Shown: positions 1-25,520, counted from the stretch's first letter. The stretch is DNA of 64,000 nucleotides from Hyperoplus lanceolatus (GCA_026929865.2 CM049396.1:38528501-38592500), one strand, 5' to 3'. Numbers and translations: made by a program. Notes: generated from the sequence alone by a model not told the origin.

Positions 1-172
1 ACTGTCATTATAGGATTAAAGAAACCAGAAAATATTCACATTTGAGAAGCTGAAATCAGAGAATTTGGAAATTTTTTATTAAAGAATTACTCCAAACGAT
101 TAATCGAAATAGTTGGCGATTATTTTAATAATCGATTAATAATCGATTCATCGATTAATCGTTGCAGCTCTA
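1..172 (-). mobile_element. MITE fragment, hAT-like, cut by the window edge
   Basis: This is the reverse complement of part of the repeat at 51885-52232: the stretch from the tract ACTGTCATTATAGGATT to the end CGATTAATCGTTGCAGCTCT matches that copy closely. Only one terminal end, rich in CGATTAATCG, is present because the window starts inside the element. It lies in an intron of pdzrn3. The superfamily is inferred from the look of the ends; no target duplication can be checked here. Confidence 0.6.
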
Positions 173-282
173 CTCTCAATCTTCCTCGGTGTCTCTGTTT
201 GCTAGCTGCGATCGTCTCCCACAAACGGACACCCGCCCCCTCTCACTCTTCCTAGCTGGCATATGCCTGTCTTTTTTCCTCC

Positions 283-283
<1 letters not shown>

Positions 284-318
<35 letters not shown>

Positions 319-619
319 TGTGTCTCAATATTTTTGGCTATGAGTAGGACGGTGAATGAGTCGGCATAGGCTATGCGCACCTGTGGCAGTGCAGCGCTGT
401 CTGTTGTGTGGAAGATAGACAGTCGTCATTTAGCAAGATGCAGAAGTTACGAGAGACGGGGAGAGAGAGAGAGAGAGTGAGAGAGAGAGAGAGAGTAGCC
501 TATACAGTTGTTTATAAACAGGCATACAAGTGTCATATAAGTATGCGATTAATTTAAATTAATTAATCACAGAGCCTGTAATTAATTAGATTCATTTTTT
601 AATCGCTTGACAGCCCTAA
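284..619. repeat. TG and GA microsatellites and one MITE end
   Basis: A (TG)n run lies at about 284-318 and a GA-rich run at about 461-495. The stretch 545-619 ends in AATCGCTTGACAGCCCTAAT, which resembles one end of a common fish MITE family with a TAGGGCTGTC terminus. The opposite end was not found, so this may be a remnant. Confidence 0.4.
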
Positions 620-2224
620 TATCTACTCATCTATAGAAATAGATTCCTAATTTTTATGTCTGGGATGAAGTCATTTGTTCTATCTATTGTATCTACACAG
701 CATTCACTACCTGGAGGCGATTTAATATAACTGCAACTCGCAACCTTAAGTACAGCACCTCACTTAACTCTGCAAACTATGCCATATGAATTCAAATGAG
801 ACCAGCCATAGCTGTAAGGCAGACACACCGACCAGCCACATGCTTATCAACAAATGAATCCTCATACACAGACTTTGAATGTATGTTGGATGTCAGGGGG
901 AGTGAGAAGGGGACTCCAAAGATTTATGACACGCCTAATGACCTGCAACGCTACATACATGAGCGTCAAGTCTGAAAGGAGAAAAGCCCCCAGGCTGAGA
1001 TCGTATCAAAGCTCTTCAACACATCCAGGAATCACAAACCAACAAATGCCACATCATGCGGGGGCCTTGAAAGTGGAACATCTGCTCTGTGTAAAGCCCT
1101 GATAAGGCAGAGAGCCAGAGTGATGACCTTGGATGCAGTCTGCAGGCAGGCGGCTGCAGCGTGGTTATGGGCTGCTATGTATGCAGTATAGTGACACATG
1201 GCCAACACAAAAAATCACTAACATAATGCGGATGCTCAGCCTGACCTTTTGCATGGCATAGATCTGCGTGCAGACTTAAATCGAATTATATAATTTCTCA
1301 TTGGATCTGATGACACATTGTATTGAGAGCAGGGTCTGCGTCATCATACAGTATATCAGCACACGCAGGCCCTAATAAGTAGTTCAACCCAACTTAATTG
1401 GCCTCTTTTCTGTGACACACGCCGCAGCCCTTTTTTTAGCTAAAATGAATCTGCTCAGGTTAACGTGCTGGACCTAACTCACTGTCTGTGACGGCATGTC
1501 AGATTGATGCTCCGCTGAGAAATGACTCAGCTAAATGAGGGCTCCTCGATTAATGACCTTGATTAATTGAAGAAGACTCAATTTATTAAGGTCTTGTTTT
1601 AACTGTGACCCTGTAAGACAAACCCAGACATTAAAAAGTAATTTCTAAAATAGGATATCGCTTCTGAGTTTGTGTTGGCAGTCCGTGCTCCTTGATAATG
1701 ATTCTATCCATTTGGAATAATGGATATTCCCTTCAGTTCTCTCCAAGAGATCACAATATGTTGCACCCTTATGATCTTCTACAAACTGAACAGAATCATA
1801 AAAGAGGACATGTGATACTCATTTCCAGATCTTTGTTTTTGATGTTGGACTTATAGAGCAGATAAACACGATTGACCAAAGTTGTAGATCTCTGGGAATC
1901 GCCCTATCACTGTCATGTATTTTAATCCTTCTGCTCAGAACGGTCTGTGTATACTGTATATCCATGTCTTTGGCAGCATTTTAGCAGCTAATCCAGGTTT
2001 GCACTGACCCATGTTGGGGAAAAAAAACATCCTGTGTGAAGGGCCGTGAACAACGCTGTGCGTGCAGTGGCATGACCATACTGTACTTCACTGGAAGCCA
2101 GAGTTAGCTCTCCTGAAATGCCCATCCAACATTTGAACATCATTTATGGGTCAGAATGCATGGAAAAGCATGATTGGTCCCCTTGAACAACAGTTGCTGA
2201 TTTCTTTCTTTCTTCTTCTTCCAG
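620..2224. other. pdzrn3 intron sequence, no recognised feature
   Basis: No long reading frame, clear repeat boundary or RNA gene was seen. The stretch ends in a pyrimidine tract (TTCTTTCTTTCTTCTTCTTCC) and AG just before the first coding exon in the window. Confidence 0.6.
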
Positions 2225-14867
<12,643 letters not shown>

Positions 14868-15745
14868 AGCCTCGTTTCCACTGAGCGGTGTGCTGTGGTG
14901 CTGTTCGGTTCAGTTCGATGTGGCTAGGCTCAGCACGCACTTATTTTTGTCACCTTTTTGTTGGATTACCCAGCCTTCCCAAAGGGTCCCAAAAGAGTGG
15001 AGCTACACATTGCAGTCGGCTCTGACACATAGACTTTATATACTGTGACCACGGCTATTGCCATCCGGCATTAAACCCGCAAACCAAATAAGGGTGCTGT
15101 CTGCTGTGAAAACGCAGACCAGATCCAGGGTTACCGTGCACAGCCGGACTGTGCCACATCGAACCGAAACCAAACTGTGCTGCTGATTGGAACGAGGCAT
15201 ATTTCCTGGTCTGACTACAAGGGGCAGGCCAGCCATGGGAGGACGGATATGAGTATGATGGACTGTACATAGGACACTACCAGTTGGGGTATAGATTCTT
15301 GCCTCGTTCAATGTGGCAACATTTTGTAAATAGAACTAAGGAAAGCCTTTTCTGGATGAACATTTTCCACCACTTTGGTGAAGAGATGGTACTTTGGGAG
15401 GATGGTTGGACTTGACAATGAATGGGATGGCTGTCGGGAGGATTATGGAAACCTTTTTTCAAATTCTTTCAATACCTTTTTCTATCTTTGTGCTTGCTCT
15501 TTTGAGTCATATTGGAAACGATTACACAAGATTTGACTTTTTTTTGGAAGGTTTTCAAAGTGTGTAAAAAAAACGTGTGCCATACCTAAAGAGTCAGCAT
15601 TTACACTATTAACATTATTTTGTTCGTACTATATATCTTTTATCAGTATTTACTGTTACGCATACTAAATGCTTTTATGGATACAATGCTATTTTCTTGC
15701 AAGGTAGGAAGTAACCCTTTTCAAAAGGACTTTTGTAAATTTAAA

Positions 15746-15751
15746 AATAAA
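15746..15751 (+). terminator. pdzrn3: Candidate polyadenylation signal, proximal
   Basis: Canonical AATAAA about 880 bases after the pdzrn3 stop codon, followed by a T/G-rich stretch. Confidence 0.5.
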
Positions 15752-15885
15752 AATGTTGTGACAAATCCACTTTTTTAGTTTGAATTTCTCTCTAAATGGT
15801 GCTGATTTCCCAAAGTTGATACTGCCTGCGATATTATACCATCTGTTCCATAACCTACAGGACACCATAATGTGATGCCATTGCC

Positions 15886-16025
<140 letters not shown>

Positions 16026-16195
16026 TATCGTTGGAGAAAGATGTTGCTCGCATTGAAATGTAAATGTCTGTGTTTGTTGAAGCACACCCTGTAGCCTCTT
16101 CTGCTTTCTTATGGTTTCATGTATTCGACAGATTAACCGCATTAACAAATCCTTAGTTAACCACGCAATTTGATGTCTTGTAAAATGAGAGAAAT

Positions 16196-16201
16196 AATAA
16201 A
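16196..16201 (+). terminator. pdzrn3: Candidate polyadenylation signal, distal
   Basis: Canonical AATAAA about 1.33 kb after the stop codon, followed by TTATTGTTTT and a GTTGTTTGAATTTGTTGTGTG stretch that could serve as a downstream GU-rich element. Confidence 0.5.
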
Positions 16202-16859
16202 TTATTGTTTTATAAATGACGAGGCAAGCTTTCAAATGTTGTTTGAATTTGTTGTGTGTAAGTGTTGTTGGATCAGCGCAAATATAAGCAGATAGAGAGG
16301 TAAAAAATGCACATCATTTCACAGAGTTTATGTTACATAGAGACTAGTTTAACAGGATCTGTTGTGCCTGAGGAGTCTGTACTGATGTGGTCTGACAGGT
16401 TGTTTTTCTAGTTTGTTTGCAGCCTGGAACATCTGCTGAAAGGATTGTAAACTTCTGTTTGGGTCTAGGCTGCTTTACTCTAATCCTTCTTACACTGTCT
16501 TAGTTCAACACTCATGACTTTACAACATTCAGTTGCAAATCTGTCCATTCAGTTTGATACAGTGCAGCAACTTGGACCTTGCCTCTTGTCCTGCTAAAAA
16601 GCACCAGTCTAGTAACATAAATATGAGATTCAAGATGTAACACTCCATGAACAAACGAAGAATAATCAAGAAGTCCTGAAGCAAAAGAGAAGTTTCTTGT
16701 CTGTGTTTCATGTCGGAGCCCAAGCAGGGCAACATCTTGCCAGGCTGGTTTTAAAGCCTCTGGACACCTGGTCTAAAATAGTAAAAATCAATATATTATA
16801 TAAAAATTGGGGGTCTCAATAAGCTTTTACAAAAATCTGATTGAATTTTTATATAAATA

Positions 16860-18494
16860 CACTCAACAAAAATATAAACGCAACACTTTTGTTTTTGCTC
16901 CCATTTTTCATGAGATGGACTTAAAGATCTAAAATTCATTCCAGATACACAATATTACCATTTCTCTCAAACATTGTTCACAAATCTGTCTAAATGTGTG
17001 ATAGTGAGCACTTCTGCTTTGCTGAGATAATCCATCCCACCTCACAGGTGTGCCACATCAAGATGCTGATCTGACATCATGATTAGTGCACAGGTGTGCC
17101 TTACACTGTCCCCAATAAAAGGCCACCCTGAAATGTGCAGTTTTGTCTCACAGCAAAATGCCACAGATGCCACAAGCATTGAGGGAGCGTGCAATTTGCA
17201 TGCTGACAGCAGGAATGTCAACCAGATCTGTTGCTCGTGCATTGAATGTTCATTTCTCCACCACAAGCCGTCTCCAAAGGCGTTTCAGAGAATATGGCAC
17301 TACATCCAACTGGCCTCACAACCGCAGACCACGTGTAACCACACCAGCCCAGGACCTCCACATCCAGCAGGTTCACCTCCAAGATCGTCTGAGACCAGCC
17401 ACTGAGACAGCTGCTGAAACAATTGGTTTGCATAACCAAATAATTTCTGCACAAACTGTCAGAAACCGTCTCAGGGAAGCTCAACTGCATGCTCGTCGTC
17501 CTCATCGGGGTCTTGACCTGATTCCAGCTCGTCGCCGTAACAGACTTGAGTGGGCAAATGCTCACATTCAATGGCGTCTGGCACGTTGGAGAGGTGTTCT
17601 CTTCACGGATGAACCTCGGTTTACATTGTTCAGGGCAGATGGCAGACAGCGTGTGTGGCGTCGTGTGGGTGAGCGCTTTGCTGATGTCAATGTTGTGGAT
17701 CGAGTGGCCCATGGTGGTGGTGGGGTTATGGTATGGGCAGGCATCTGTTATGGACGAAGAACACAGGTGCATTTTATTGATTGCATTTTGAATGCACAGA
17801 GATACCGTGATGAGAACCTGAGGCCCATTGTTGTGCCATACATCCATGAACATCACCTCACGTTTCAGCAAGATAATGCACGGCCCCATGTTGCAAGGAT
17901 CTGTACACAATTATTGGAAGCTGAAAATGTCCCAGTTCTTGCATTGCCAGCATACTCACCGGACATGTCACCCATTGAGCATGTTTGGGATGTGCTTGAC
18001 CGGCGTATACGACAGCGTGCACCACTTCCCACTAATATCCAGCAACTTCGCACAGCCATTGAAGAGGAGTGGACCAACATTCCACAGGCCACAATTGACA
18101 ATCTGATAAACTCTATGCGAAGAAGATGTGTTGCACTGCATGAGGCAAACGGTGGTCACACCAGATACTGACTGGTTCTGAGTCCCCAGACCCCCAATAA
18201 AGCAAAAAAATGCACATTTCAGAGTGGCCTTTTATTGTGGACTGTCTAAGGCACACCTGTGCACTAATCATGATGTCAGATCAGCATCTTGATGTGGCAC
18301 ACCTGTGAGGTGGGATGGATTATCTCAGCAAAGCAGAAATGCTCACTATCACACATTTAGACAGATTTGTGAACAATCTTTGAGAGAAATGGTAATAGTG
18401 TGTATCTGGAATGAATTTTAGATCTTTAAGTCCATCTCATGAAAAATGGGAGCAAAAACAAAAAAAAGTGTTGTGTTTATATTTTTGTTGAGTG
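16860..18494 (+). mobile_element. Tc1-like transposon, structurally complete
   Basis: Both ends read CACTCAACAAAAATATAA inward (the right copy has two differences in its first 30 bases), and TA flanks the element at 16858-16859 and 18495-18496. The inverted repeats are long, roughly 280 bp (about 16860-17140 and 18212-18494), with only scattered differences. One open transposase frame lies between them. The element is 1635 bp, the usual Tc1 size, and lies six bases from the duplicated flank of the hAT-like nest that begins at 18508. Confidence 0.92.
17158..18171 (+). CDS. Tc1 family DD34E transposase
   Basis: This enzyme cuts its own element out and pastes it at TA. The ATG at 17158 is chosen because it is the first in-frame ATG; the open frame reaches slightly further upstream without one. 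The product is 337 residues, full length for Tc1 transposases. The N-terminal paired-like helix-turn-helix half reads MPQALRERAICMLTAGMSTR and VARALNVHFSTTSRLQRRF. The catalytic residues are all present: D in LFTDEPRF, D in FQQDNARPH, and E in SPDMSPIEHVW, with exactly 34 residues between the second D and the E. A GGGGVMVWAG stretch lies between the two aspartates. No stop or frameshift is seen. Activity is not shown by sequence alone. Confidence 0.93.
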   Translation: MPQMPQALRERAICMLTAGMSTRSVARALNVHFSTTSRLQRRFREYGTTSNWPHNRRPRVTTPAQDLHIQQVHLQDRLRPATETAAETIGLHNQIISAQTVRNRLREAQLHARRPHRGLDLIPARRRNRLEWANAHIQWRLARWRGVLFTDEPRFTLFRADGRQRVWRRVGERFADVNVVDRVAHGGGGVMVWAGICYGRRTQVHFIDCILNAQRYRDENLRPIVVPYIHEHHLTFQQDNARPHVARICTQLLEAENVPVLALPAYSPDMSPIEHVWDVLDRRIRQRAPLPTNIQQLRTAIEEEWTNIPQATIDNLINSMRRRCVALHEANGGHTRY

Positions 18495-18590
18495 TATGAT
18501 AAAACCTTAGCCTGGAAATCCAGACCTGCCGCTGGCAAATTAAATTTGCTGCACCTGTTGGTCTGGACACTCTCCATTGAAGCTCATTAA

Positions 18591-19203
18591 AGAGGACCTA
18601 TTATGCTACTTTTCTGGTCTTAATTTCTTGTTTTACACTGCTATAGAGCAACCTGACACGAATCACATCACAAAAAACTATGTAGATTTTCGGGAAGCTC
18701 TTTCTCTTATTTTGGCGATCCAGCACATCCTGTCAACACTTGAGTGTGTGTGCTTCGGCTCCCTCCGCCTGTGCTTCGGCCATCTCCGCTCCCCTCCCCC
18801 CCTCCTGCAAACCCCACTCCGTTGTGATTGGTTACCTTCCTTCCGGAACACTTTCAGTGGCGGGAAGCGCGAGCATGGACCTATAAGGGCGCGAGGCAGA
18901 CGCGAGGCAGACGCGAACAGGGAAGTGACAGCATTACCATACATGGAAACATCCGCGTGGTGAAGTCACGAAGTTTTATGCGACGTCACGAATTATGAAA
19001 GGGTAGACCGCTTTGAACACGTGACTTCTCGACTGCCTAGAATAGTGTTTAGTGCTCTGCACAGACACCCCAGACGGTCAGCAGGGAATACGTCGAAATG
19101 CATGTAAGTCATTATTTGATAATTTAGTATGGTTAAGCATGACTATGAATCATCATAACAACGTTTATAGGTCATAAAAGTCAAAAAGCATCATAGATCC
19201 TCT
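18591..19203. mobile_element. MITE with TTAA target site, nested
   Basis: The left sequence AGAGGACCTATTATGC and the right sequence GCATCATAGATCCTCT are inverted, and TTAA lies on both sides (18587-18590 and 19204-19207). TTAA duplication is used by piggyBac and Kolobok elements; which one applies cannot be decided without a transposase. Confidence 0.68.
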
Positions 19204-19556
19204 TTAAATATGTCAAGAAATCCTGAGCTACCAATCAAATCGTTCTTTCTGATATGGGCGAGCCAGAGCCCTATGTATGGTGCTCTGGGGCGGACGTAAC
19301 CGGATGACGACAGTGCTGCTGTGCATGTGCCGCCGAAGCCATGATAGTAAACAACAGAGATGGCTGCGGATATGTTGTTTGAGTTTGAGACGGCTTTGGC
19401 CTCGACCCTTAACGATTTGGAAGACAGCACTCAAATCTTTCATTAGCAAGTAAGAGGAATGTTCTGTTTTGCCGACCGACCACGCCAAATGTTGATTTTA
19501 ACAGTTAATCCCGCTAAACGAACGGGGCTTAATATGTCACCTTGTTCATTGCTCTG

Positions 19557-20999
19557 GGGCCGGTTTCCCGATAACGTCCTCTCTTAGCGAGCTACGAAGA
19601 CTCCTACGTTATGACTTACCAAAGTTGTTTACCTCTGTAGTCGTGGTTCCCGAACGGTGTCTTAGGAGAAACACTCCTTACGTCGTTCGTACACTGCTGA
19701 AATCGGTTCCCCCGAGTTCGATTATCCATTTCCTGCTCATTTCATGCGCAGCTGCATCTGTATGCTGTCTAATCAATTCTACCTGTGCATTTCTAGTGTA
19801 ATATAAAGTCATAAATTAGTTTGTTGAATCATCATCTGTGTTTTGGAACTCTTGTTTTATAATCTAAGTATCTTTAAGAACACTAATCACGTTACTTGGT
19901 GAGTCAGTAATGAAACTGAAAGTAGACATAATATCGCCAATAGCCTATATAAATAAACAGACGGCCCAAACAGCGTCCAAATGAGCTAAAATCCTAAATA
20001 CAATAAACAGTAACATGGCACACTTATTTTAAGGTAAGCTCTAATTCATTATTCATTCATTTTTTTGCACGTTTACATGTTTTGAGGCGGAGGATCCGAC
20101 GCACTCTGCCCGGGCTCAGCTGACAGCTCTCAGCTGTCAGCTGAGCCGGTGTGGAACACAGTGCGGAGGTTCTAGTGTTAACCTTGTCGAACATACTACC
20201 ATAGCCTATACTAATTTAAAACAATATAGAAACAGCGGAGGAGATGAAGATTGTTTACAGCAATTATTTTCATCATGAATGACTTGTGGCAGTTCCATGC
20301 GCAACAGGGGATGTGACTCGTGTCCGTTTTACGCATGGTGCTTTACAGAAGGAAATGTGGGGGTTTGTATCTCTGGCGATGCCACAGCGATCGCAGGGAC
20401 TTTCACTTGTGTCATTAAACTTATACATCTGACTGTATTTCATATCACAGGGACACAGCGATGACTTAATAACAAACTGATAAAAACGATCCGACTGTAG
20501 GCTTTAGTGTATCACGTATAAAGTATTTTCATATTGAGGGACATCGCATCCATTCAGCTGATTGTCAAGTCAGTTAGATGACTAAAAAGTAGGCTACTTG
20601 TTCATATAGTTTGAACACTTTGTGAATCAGAGTTAATGGTATTCTGCTAAAATATATAATAGCCTAAGCCTACTTTAAATATACGTGATATACACTATAC
20701 AGTTGGATCGTTTTGAACAGTTTGTTATTAAATACAGTCATCGCTATGTCCGTTTGATATGAAATACAGTCAGATTTATTAGTTAAATGACACAAGCGAG
20801 AGCTGAAACATCCCTACGGTAGAGCTAAGAAGGCTCTGCGGGCGCTCCAGACCAACCTTACCAACGTATGACGTACGAAAGAGATTCGTAGCAAAGAACG
20901 TTTCGGGAAACAGGCGAAACGTTAAGTAGGAACTCTACGTAGGGGTTACGAATGACGTAGCGTTAAGAAGGCTCTAAGAAGGCTTTGGGAAACCGGCCC
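19557..20999. mobile_element. Harbinger-like MITE, nested
   Basis: The ends GGGCCGGTTTCCC and GGGAAACCGGCCC are perfect inverted repeats, flanked by the 3-bp duplication CTG (19554-19556 and 21000-21002). A 3-bp target site fits the PIF/Harbinger superfamily. The uninterrupted target can be read in the copy at 11192-11753. No transposase was recognised in its 1443 bp; the central part is unexplained. Confidence 0.72.
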
Positions 21000-21689
21000 C
21001 TGATTGGTTGTAGTGCTATCCAACTGCGTGCAGTGGCATTTGAAATGCACGAGTAAGAGCCGCCCCTTCTGTTGGGAAGGTCTATTGATCGTGGCCGACC
21101 CTCTATTGTTCAAGATATGGGTCTGGATTTACAGGCTTATAAAACTTAGAAAAAAAATGTTTTTTTTACTCTCTCTAGAGTAGACCATTTGACAGGACTG
21201 TGTGGGTGTGGCCGTATCAAACAGTCACCATGGCAACAGTCATTGTTTGTATAGAACATTCGGGCAGAAAACTGCCATGATTGGTTCAAAATGCTTATTG
21301 TGTGGCTGCCCTCCATAATATTCCACTGCTGTTCCTTAGCCAAAGCCAGACATCCAGACATCTCACACTGTGTAATTTTATGCTTTAACAAAGTTGCACC
21401 TTAACACATCTTTGCCAGGCTAATGGTTTATTTATCTGACTCTAGACTGCTGCCATCTGTTAGAGACCTCGTACCCTCAGTCCAATATGATCCTTCAATT
21501 AGCAGCCCAGTGCCTCATAACTGATTAACAAAGGCTCTCTCTGCTTATGCACTACTTTTGTCAGATCACAATCTATCAAACACATCTTTAGTCTTTTAAC
21601 GAGGCAATGCCAGTTAGAGCAAACATTCATATGCATTTGGTGTGCTTGTTCAAAAGAAGTGCATCCGCAAATTCAGTCCATATTTGTTT

Positions 21690-22275
21690 TAATATTTTAT
21701 TTATAGTTTTCTTTTTAGGAACATATACACAACAAAAACACTGAAAAAAGGAATACAAAAATAAAAGATACATTGAAATGAACAAAAAACATGGCATACT
21801 CTACTATACAGGTTTCTATGTCAAATGGCAAACTGAAAATAAAAGTTATTTGAGGTGTCAAGTAGGTCCCTTCAGTACTGCGACATAGTCAAGGAAAGGC
21901 TGCCATATTTGATTAATCTTCTTTACTTTGCCTGAAATCTCATATTGAATTTTCTCCATAAATAAAGTACAGGAAAACTCTATGAGCCAGATGTCAAAAC
22001 AGGGGGCTATCTCTTTGTTCCAAACCTGAAGAATAATTTTTTTCGCGATCACTATCCCACACTGGACGGACAGAGCTTTCCAATGACTTAAAGTCTAGTT
22101 GTTGTGACGAGCCTAGAATGACTGTTTCTGGGTTGGGATGGAGGATGTGGCCATAGACATCTGAATAACGAAACACGCTTGACCAGAAATTGTGGAGTCT
22201 GGAACAGAACCAAAGCACATGAGCCAGGGTTCCATCAGAGTGCTTGCACCTTATGCAAAGCGGCGAGGAGGGATA
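21690..22275 (-). pseudogene. 3' end of an L1/Tx1-type LINE
   Basis: The minus strand encodes HSDGTLAHVLWFCSRLHNFW, close to the zinc-knuckle-adjacent sequence (CKTEEGTLLHMFWSC type) at the end of L1/Tx1 reverse transcriptases in fish. It continues with an E-KINQIWQPFLDYVAVL C-terminal segment and an A-rich tail near 21690. The frame is broken at least once, near 22030. The reverse transcriptase core is absent, so this is a 5'-truncated dead copy. Confidence 0.6.
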
Positions 22276-23620
22276 TAATTAATGAATGACTGCAAACGGA
22301 CAAGATTTAGTCAAATAAACACCTTAATGTACATTTTGTACCTTTTATTTAAAAGAAGACATGGAATCAAAATAGCCGTCTTCCCTTTGTATTATTTGTT
22401 AGACCTGGTAGCCAAATGCTACCTATTTTTGACTCTGCATCAGAGTTGTTTATGATAATGAGAGAATTCCAGGGTGCAAGCTCAGGCTCATCCTCCATGT
22501 CTGCTGGTAGAGTACAATGGGTAAAGCCTCCTTAACCATCCTACAAAGCTATTTCACACATGGACTACCGACAGGGGTCATTTTTACCCTTGTTTTAATG
22601 TGGTTTCATTAAGTTATTTAAGTAAACATTATTTGTATCATGTTGAGATCATCCAGAAGCATTGGACCCCAATATAGAATAATAATTAACCATACTTCCA
22701 AAATGTCTAAATTGTATGTTTTTTTCAATGCAGAAGTAGAGAGCGACCCTAGTCTCAGTATGAGCCCCTGTCAATATAAAGACTGAATACATTTAAAGCC
22801 ACTACGAGTAACATGGCACGTTGGTGTCCCCTTTGGACAAAAGCGGTAGTATTTTTACGACGCCCGCTGTCACAAAGCTGTTTTATAGCTTGTGCCACGC
22901 GCTTGAGTGTGAACTGAGAAGGGAGCAATATAGTGCATGTCCGTGTGTTGAAAGTGCGAACTCTTTTCGGCTCCGTGAGAGTGGTTTTGACACTGCATGA
23001 ACTAATGCCAGTCACTGCCACACGCACCTGATTGCAGCAGTGTCACCTAACTACTCTCTCTCACGGAGCTGAAAGATTACGTGTCCGAATGAACGATAGA
23101 CGGCAGTTAGTATGGATCACGATGAGGTAATGTGTTTATGTTGTTGTAAATAATGACTATTTCAGATAATGGTTATCTGATGATGGTGAAGCAAAGCAAA
23201 CTTTGTGTTAGTACCAACCGCTCATTCATTTAGGAGTAAACACTGCAGTCTAGTTTCGCTCTCGTGAAATTGTATACACGTTGCTTGGCAACGCCCTCGT
23301 CCCCCCGTAGCCTATATCACTCTCCCTTTTAGCTTTTCTTCATTGCATTTTCTTTTTTTTCTTTGATGGTTCAGCCCCGTTATCAGTCATTATGACGACA
23401 AATAACTGTATCAAACAAGGCTCCCGCTCCCCTTCCCTCACCTGGAGGGATAGGCTTCTCAATTCACGTTGCTGCGCCACACTGAAATCTGCGACCAATA
23501 CGGATATGTGACCATAGAGCTTGCACGAGCGAACCGAAAATCGGACTGGGTGTGCGACCAGACCAAAAGCAGTAATAAAAACTATTTAAAAACGTCTTTC
23601 TTTGCACTGATGGTCTCGTT
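22276..23620. other. Intergenic sequence, no recognised feature
   Basis: No long frame with protein-like composition and no clear repeat boundary was found. A short GC-richer part lies at about 22900-23110. Confidence 0.5.
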
Positions 23621-23638
23621 TGCTGTTAAAGGTAATTT

Positions 23639-25520
23639 ATGATTATCAGAGGAAACATGAGGCTGTTTAAAAGATATTTAAATGTTACTCGTAGCCGCTT
23701 TAACAAAATTACCCAACCCCAGGATTCTCTCCCCCCTCACTTGTGCACAACCTCCTTCTGCAACTCCATGATGTCCTTTTTCATCGATAAAATCAAAGAC
23801 ATTCACCAGCACCTTAGATCAACCCCTCATCTCAATATCTCAGCCGACTTTCACCCTTCCACACACTCATTCTCCTCCTTCCAGCTCCCTGCTATCTCAG
23901 AAATCACTGAACTCATTCGGAGATCCAAGCCATCCACCTGTCAACTTGACCCCCTACCCACACATCTGTTTAAGGCCTCCCTCCCCTCCCTAGTTCCTCT
24001 CATTTCTTTCATCCACTCCTCTCTTGCTACTGGAACTGTCCCTACATCCTTCAAAATTGATGCCATCACCCCAATTCTGAAAAAACCTGGTGCAGACCCC
24101 TCCAACTTCAACGACTTCTGTTCTATATCAAATCTGCCCTTCATCTCCAAAATCCTGGAAAAGGATTTTCGCCTATCTGACAATTACCTTTACGAACAGT
24201 TCCAGTCCGGATTCCGCCCACTCCGCAATGAAACAGCCCTTATAAAGATCATCAACGACCTCCTTATGGCAGCTGATTCTGGACTACTCACCATCCTCAT
24301 CCTCCTGGACCTGAGTGCAGCCTTTGATACCATCTGTCACACCATGCTCCACAACAGACTATCCTCCATTGGCATCACCGACACTCCGTTTGACTGGTTC
24401 TCTTCTTATCTTTCTGGCCGTACTCAATTTGTCCAACTAAAATCTTTTAAATCCATCCCCTCCCCCGTCACCTCAGGTGTTCCCCAGGGCTCTGTCCTGG
24501 GGCCCCTACTCTTCATCATTTACCTCCTTCCCCTTGGCAATATCTTCCGCAAATTTGACATTCATTTCCACTGCTATGCTGATGACACCCAGCTCTACCT
24601 CTCCACCAAGCCCTCATCCACTTTTCCGCCCACTTCCCTTACTGATTGCATCTCTGAAATAAAAACCTGGCTCACCTGCAACTTTGTCAAACTCAACAGC
24701 AATAAAACAGAAGTTCTCCTCATCGGCACCAAATCAACCCAGACAAAACCTGACAGCTTTTCCATCACTATCGATAACACCTCGGTCTCCCCCTCCCCTC
24801 AGGTTAAGAGTCTGGGTGTCATCCTTGACAGCACTTTATCATTCCAAGCTCACATTAATAACATCACCAGGTCTGCCTATTACCGTCTACGCAACATCAA
24901 CCGCCACCGCCCATCACCCTGGTCACTTCCCGCATCGATTACTGTAACTCCCTCCTCTTTGGTCTCCCCCTCAAGTCCATCCGTAAGCTTCAACTGGTCC
25001 AGAACTCTGCCGCCCGCATCATCACCAGAACCCCCTCCATTAATCACATCACTCAATCACATTGATTTCAAGATTCTGCTCCTCACCTTCAAGGCCCTCC
25101 ACAACCTCGCCCCTCAATACATCTGTGAACTTCTGCACACCAACACACCCACCCGCACTCTCCGTTCCTCCTCTTCCATTCAACTAACTGTACCACCCGC
25201 CCGCCTGGTCACCATGGGGTCCAGGGCATTCAGCCGATCTGCCCCCCACCTCTGGAACACCCTCCCATCTGACATCCGTAACTCTGACACTCTTTCCACT
25301 TTTAAGTCCCGTCTAAAAACACATCTTTTTAAACTGACATATTCAATGTAGTTCATTGTCTCCCACCCATTTCACCCCACTTGTGTAAATTGTTTCAATG
25401 TATCTTGTTCTTGTGTTTATGATTGTTGATTTTGTTTTTTAAACACTGCCCTGTAAGGTGACCTTGAGTGCTATGAAAGGCGCCCTCAAATAAAATGAAT
25501 TATTATTAAATTATTATTAC
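23639..25520 (+). pseudogene. L2-type LINE, 5'-truncated, broken reverse transcriptase
   Basis: The frame 23639-25351 contains reverse transcriptase landmarks in order: [64 protein letters not shown] and [10 protein letters not shown], so the catalytic aspartates are kept. About seven residues are missing after SKILEK. From about 24905 the frame shifts away from the true one (sequence for a [15 protein letters not shown]-type segment lies in another frame) and returns after a small deletion near 25055 as [20 protein letters not shown]. The tail resembles L2 3' ends (CTGTAAGGTGACCTTGAG) and finishes in ATT repeats at about 25495-25520. The endonuclease is absent. Confidence 0.85.

Larger units (their letters stand above)
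18508..21139. mobile_element. hAT MITE (TAGCCTGG family) split by two insertions
   Basis: The left end TAGCCTGGAAATCCAGACC and right end GGTCTGGATTTACAGGCTTA are inverted. Flanks TAAAACCT (18500-18507) and TAAAACTT (21140-21147) form an 8-bp duplication with one change. Removing the inserts at 18591-19203 and 19557-20999 leaves a body that matches the copy at 11192-11753 in reverse orientation. Confidence 0.75.

Noticed and set aside
854-1102. 82-codon open frame in the first pdzrn3 intron
   Set aside because: No protein-like pattern and no matching splice sites for pdzrn3.
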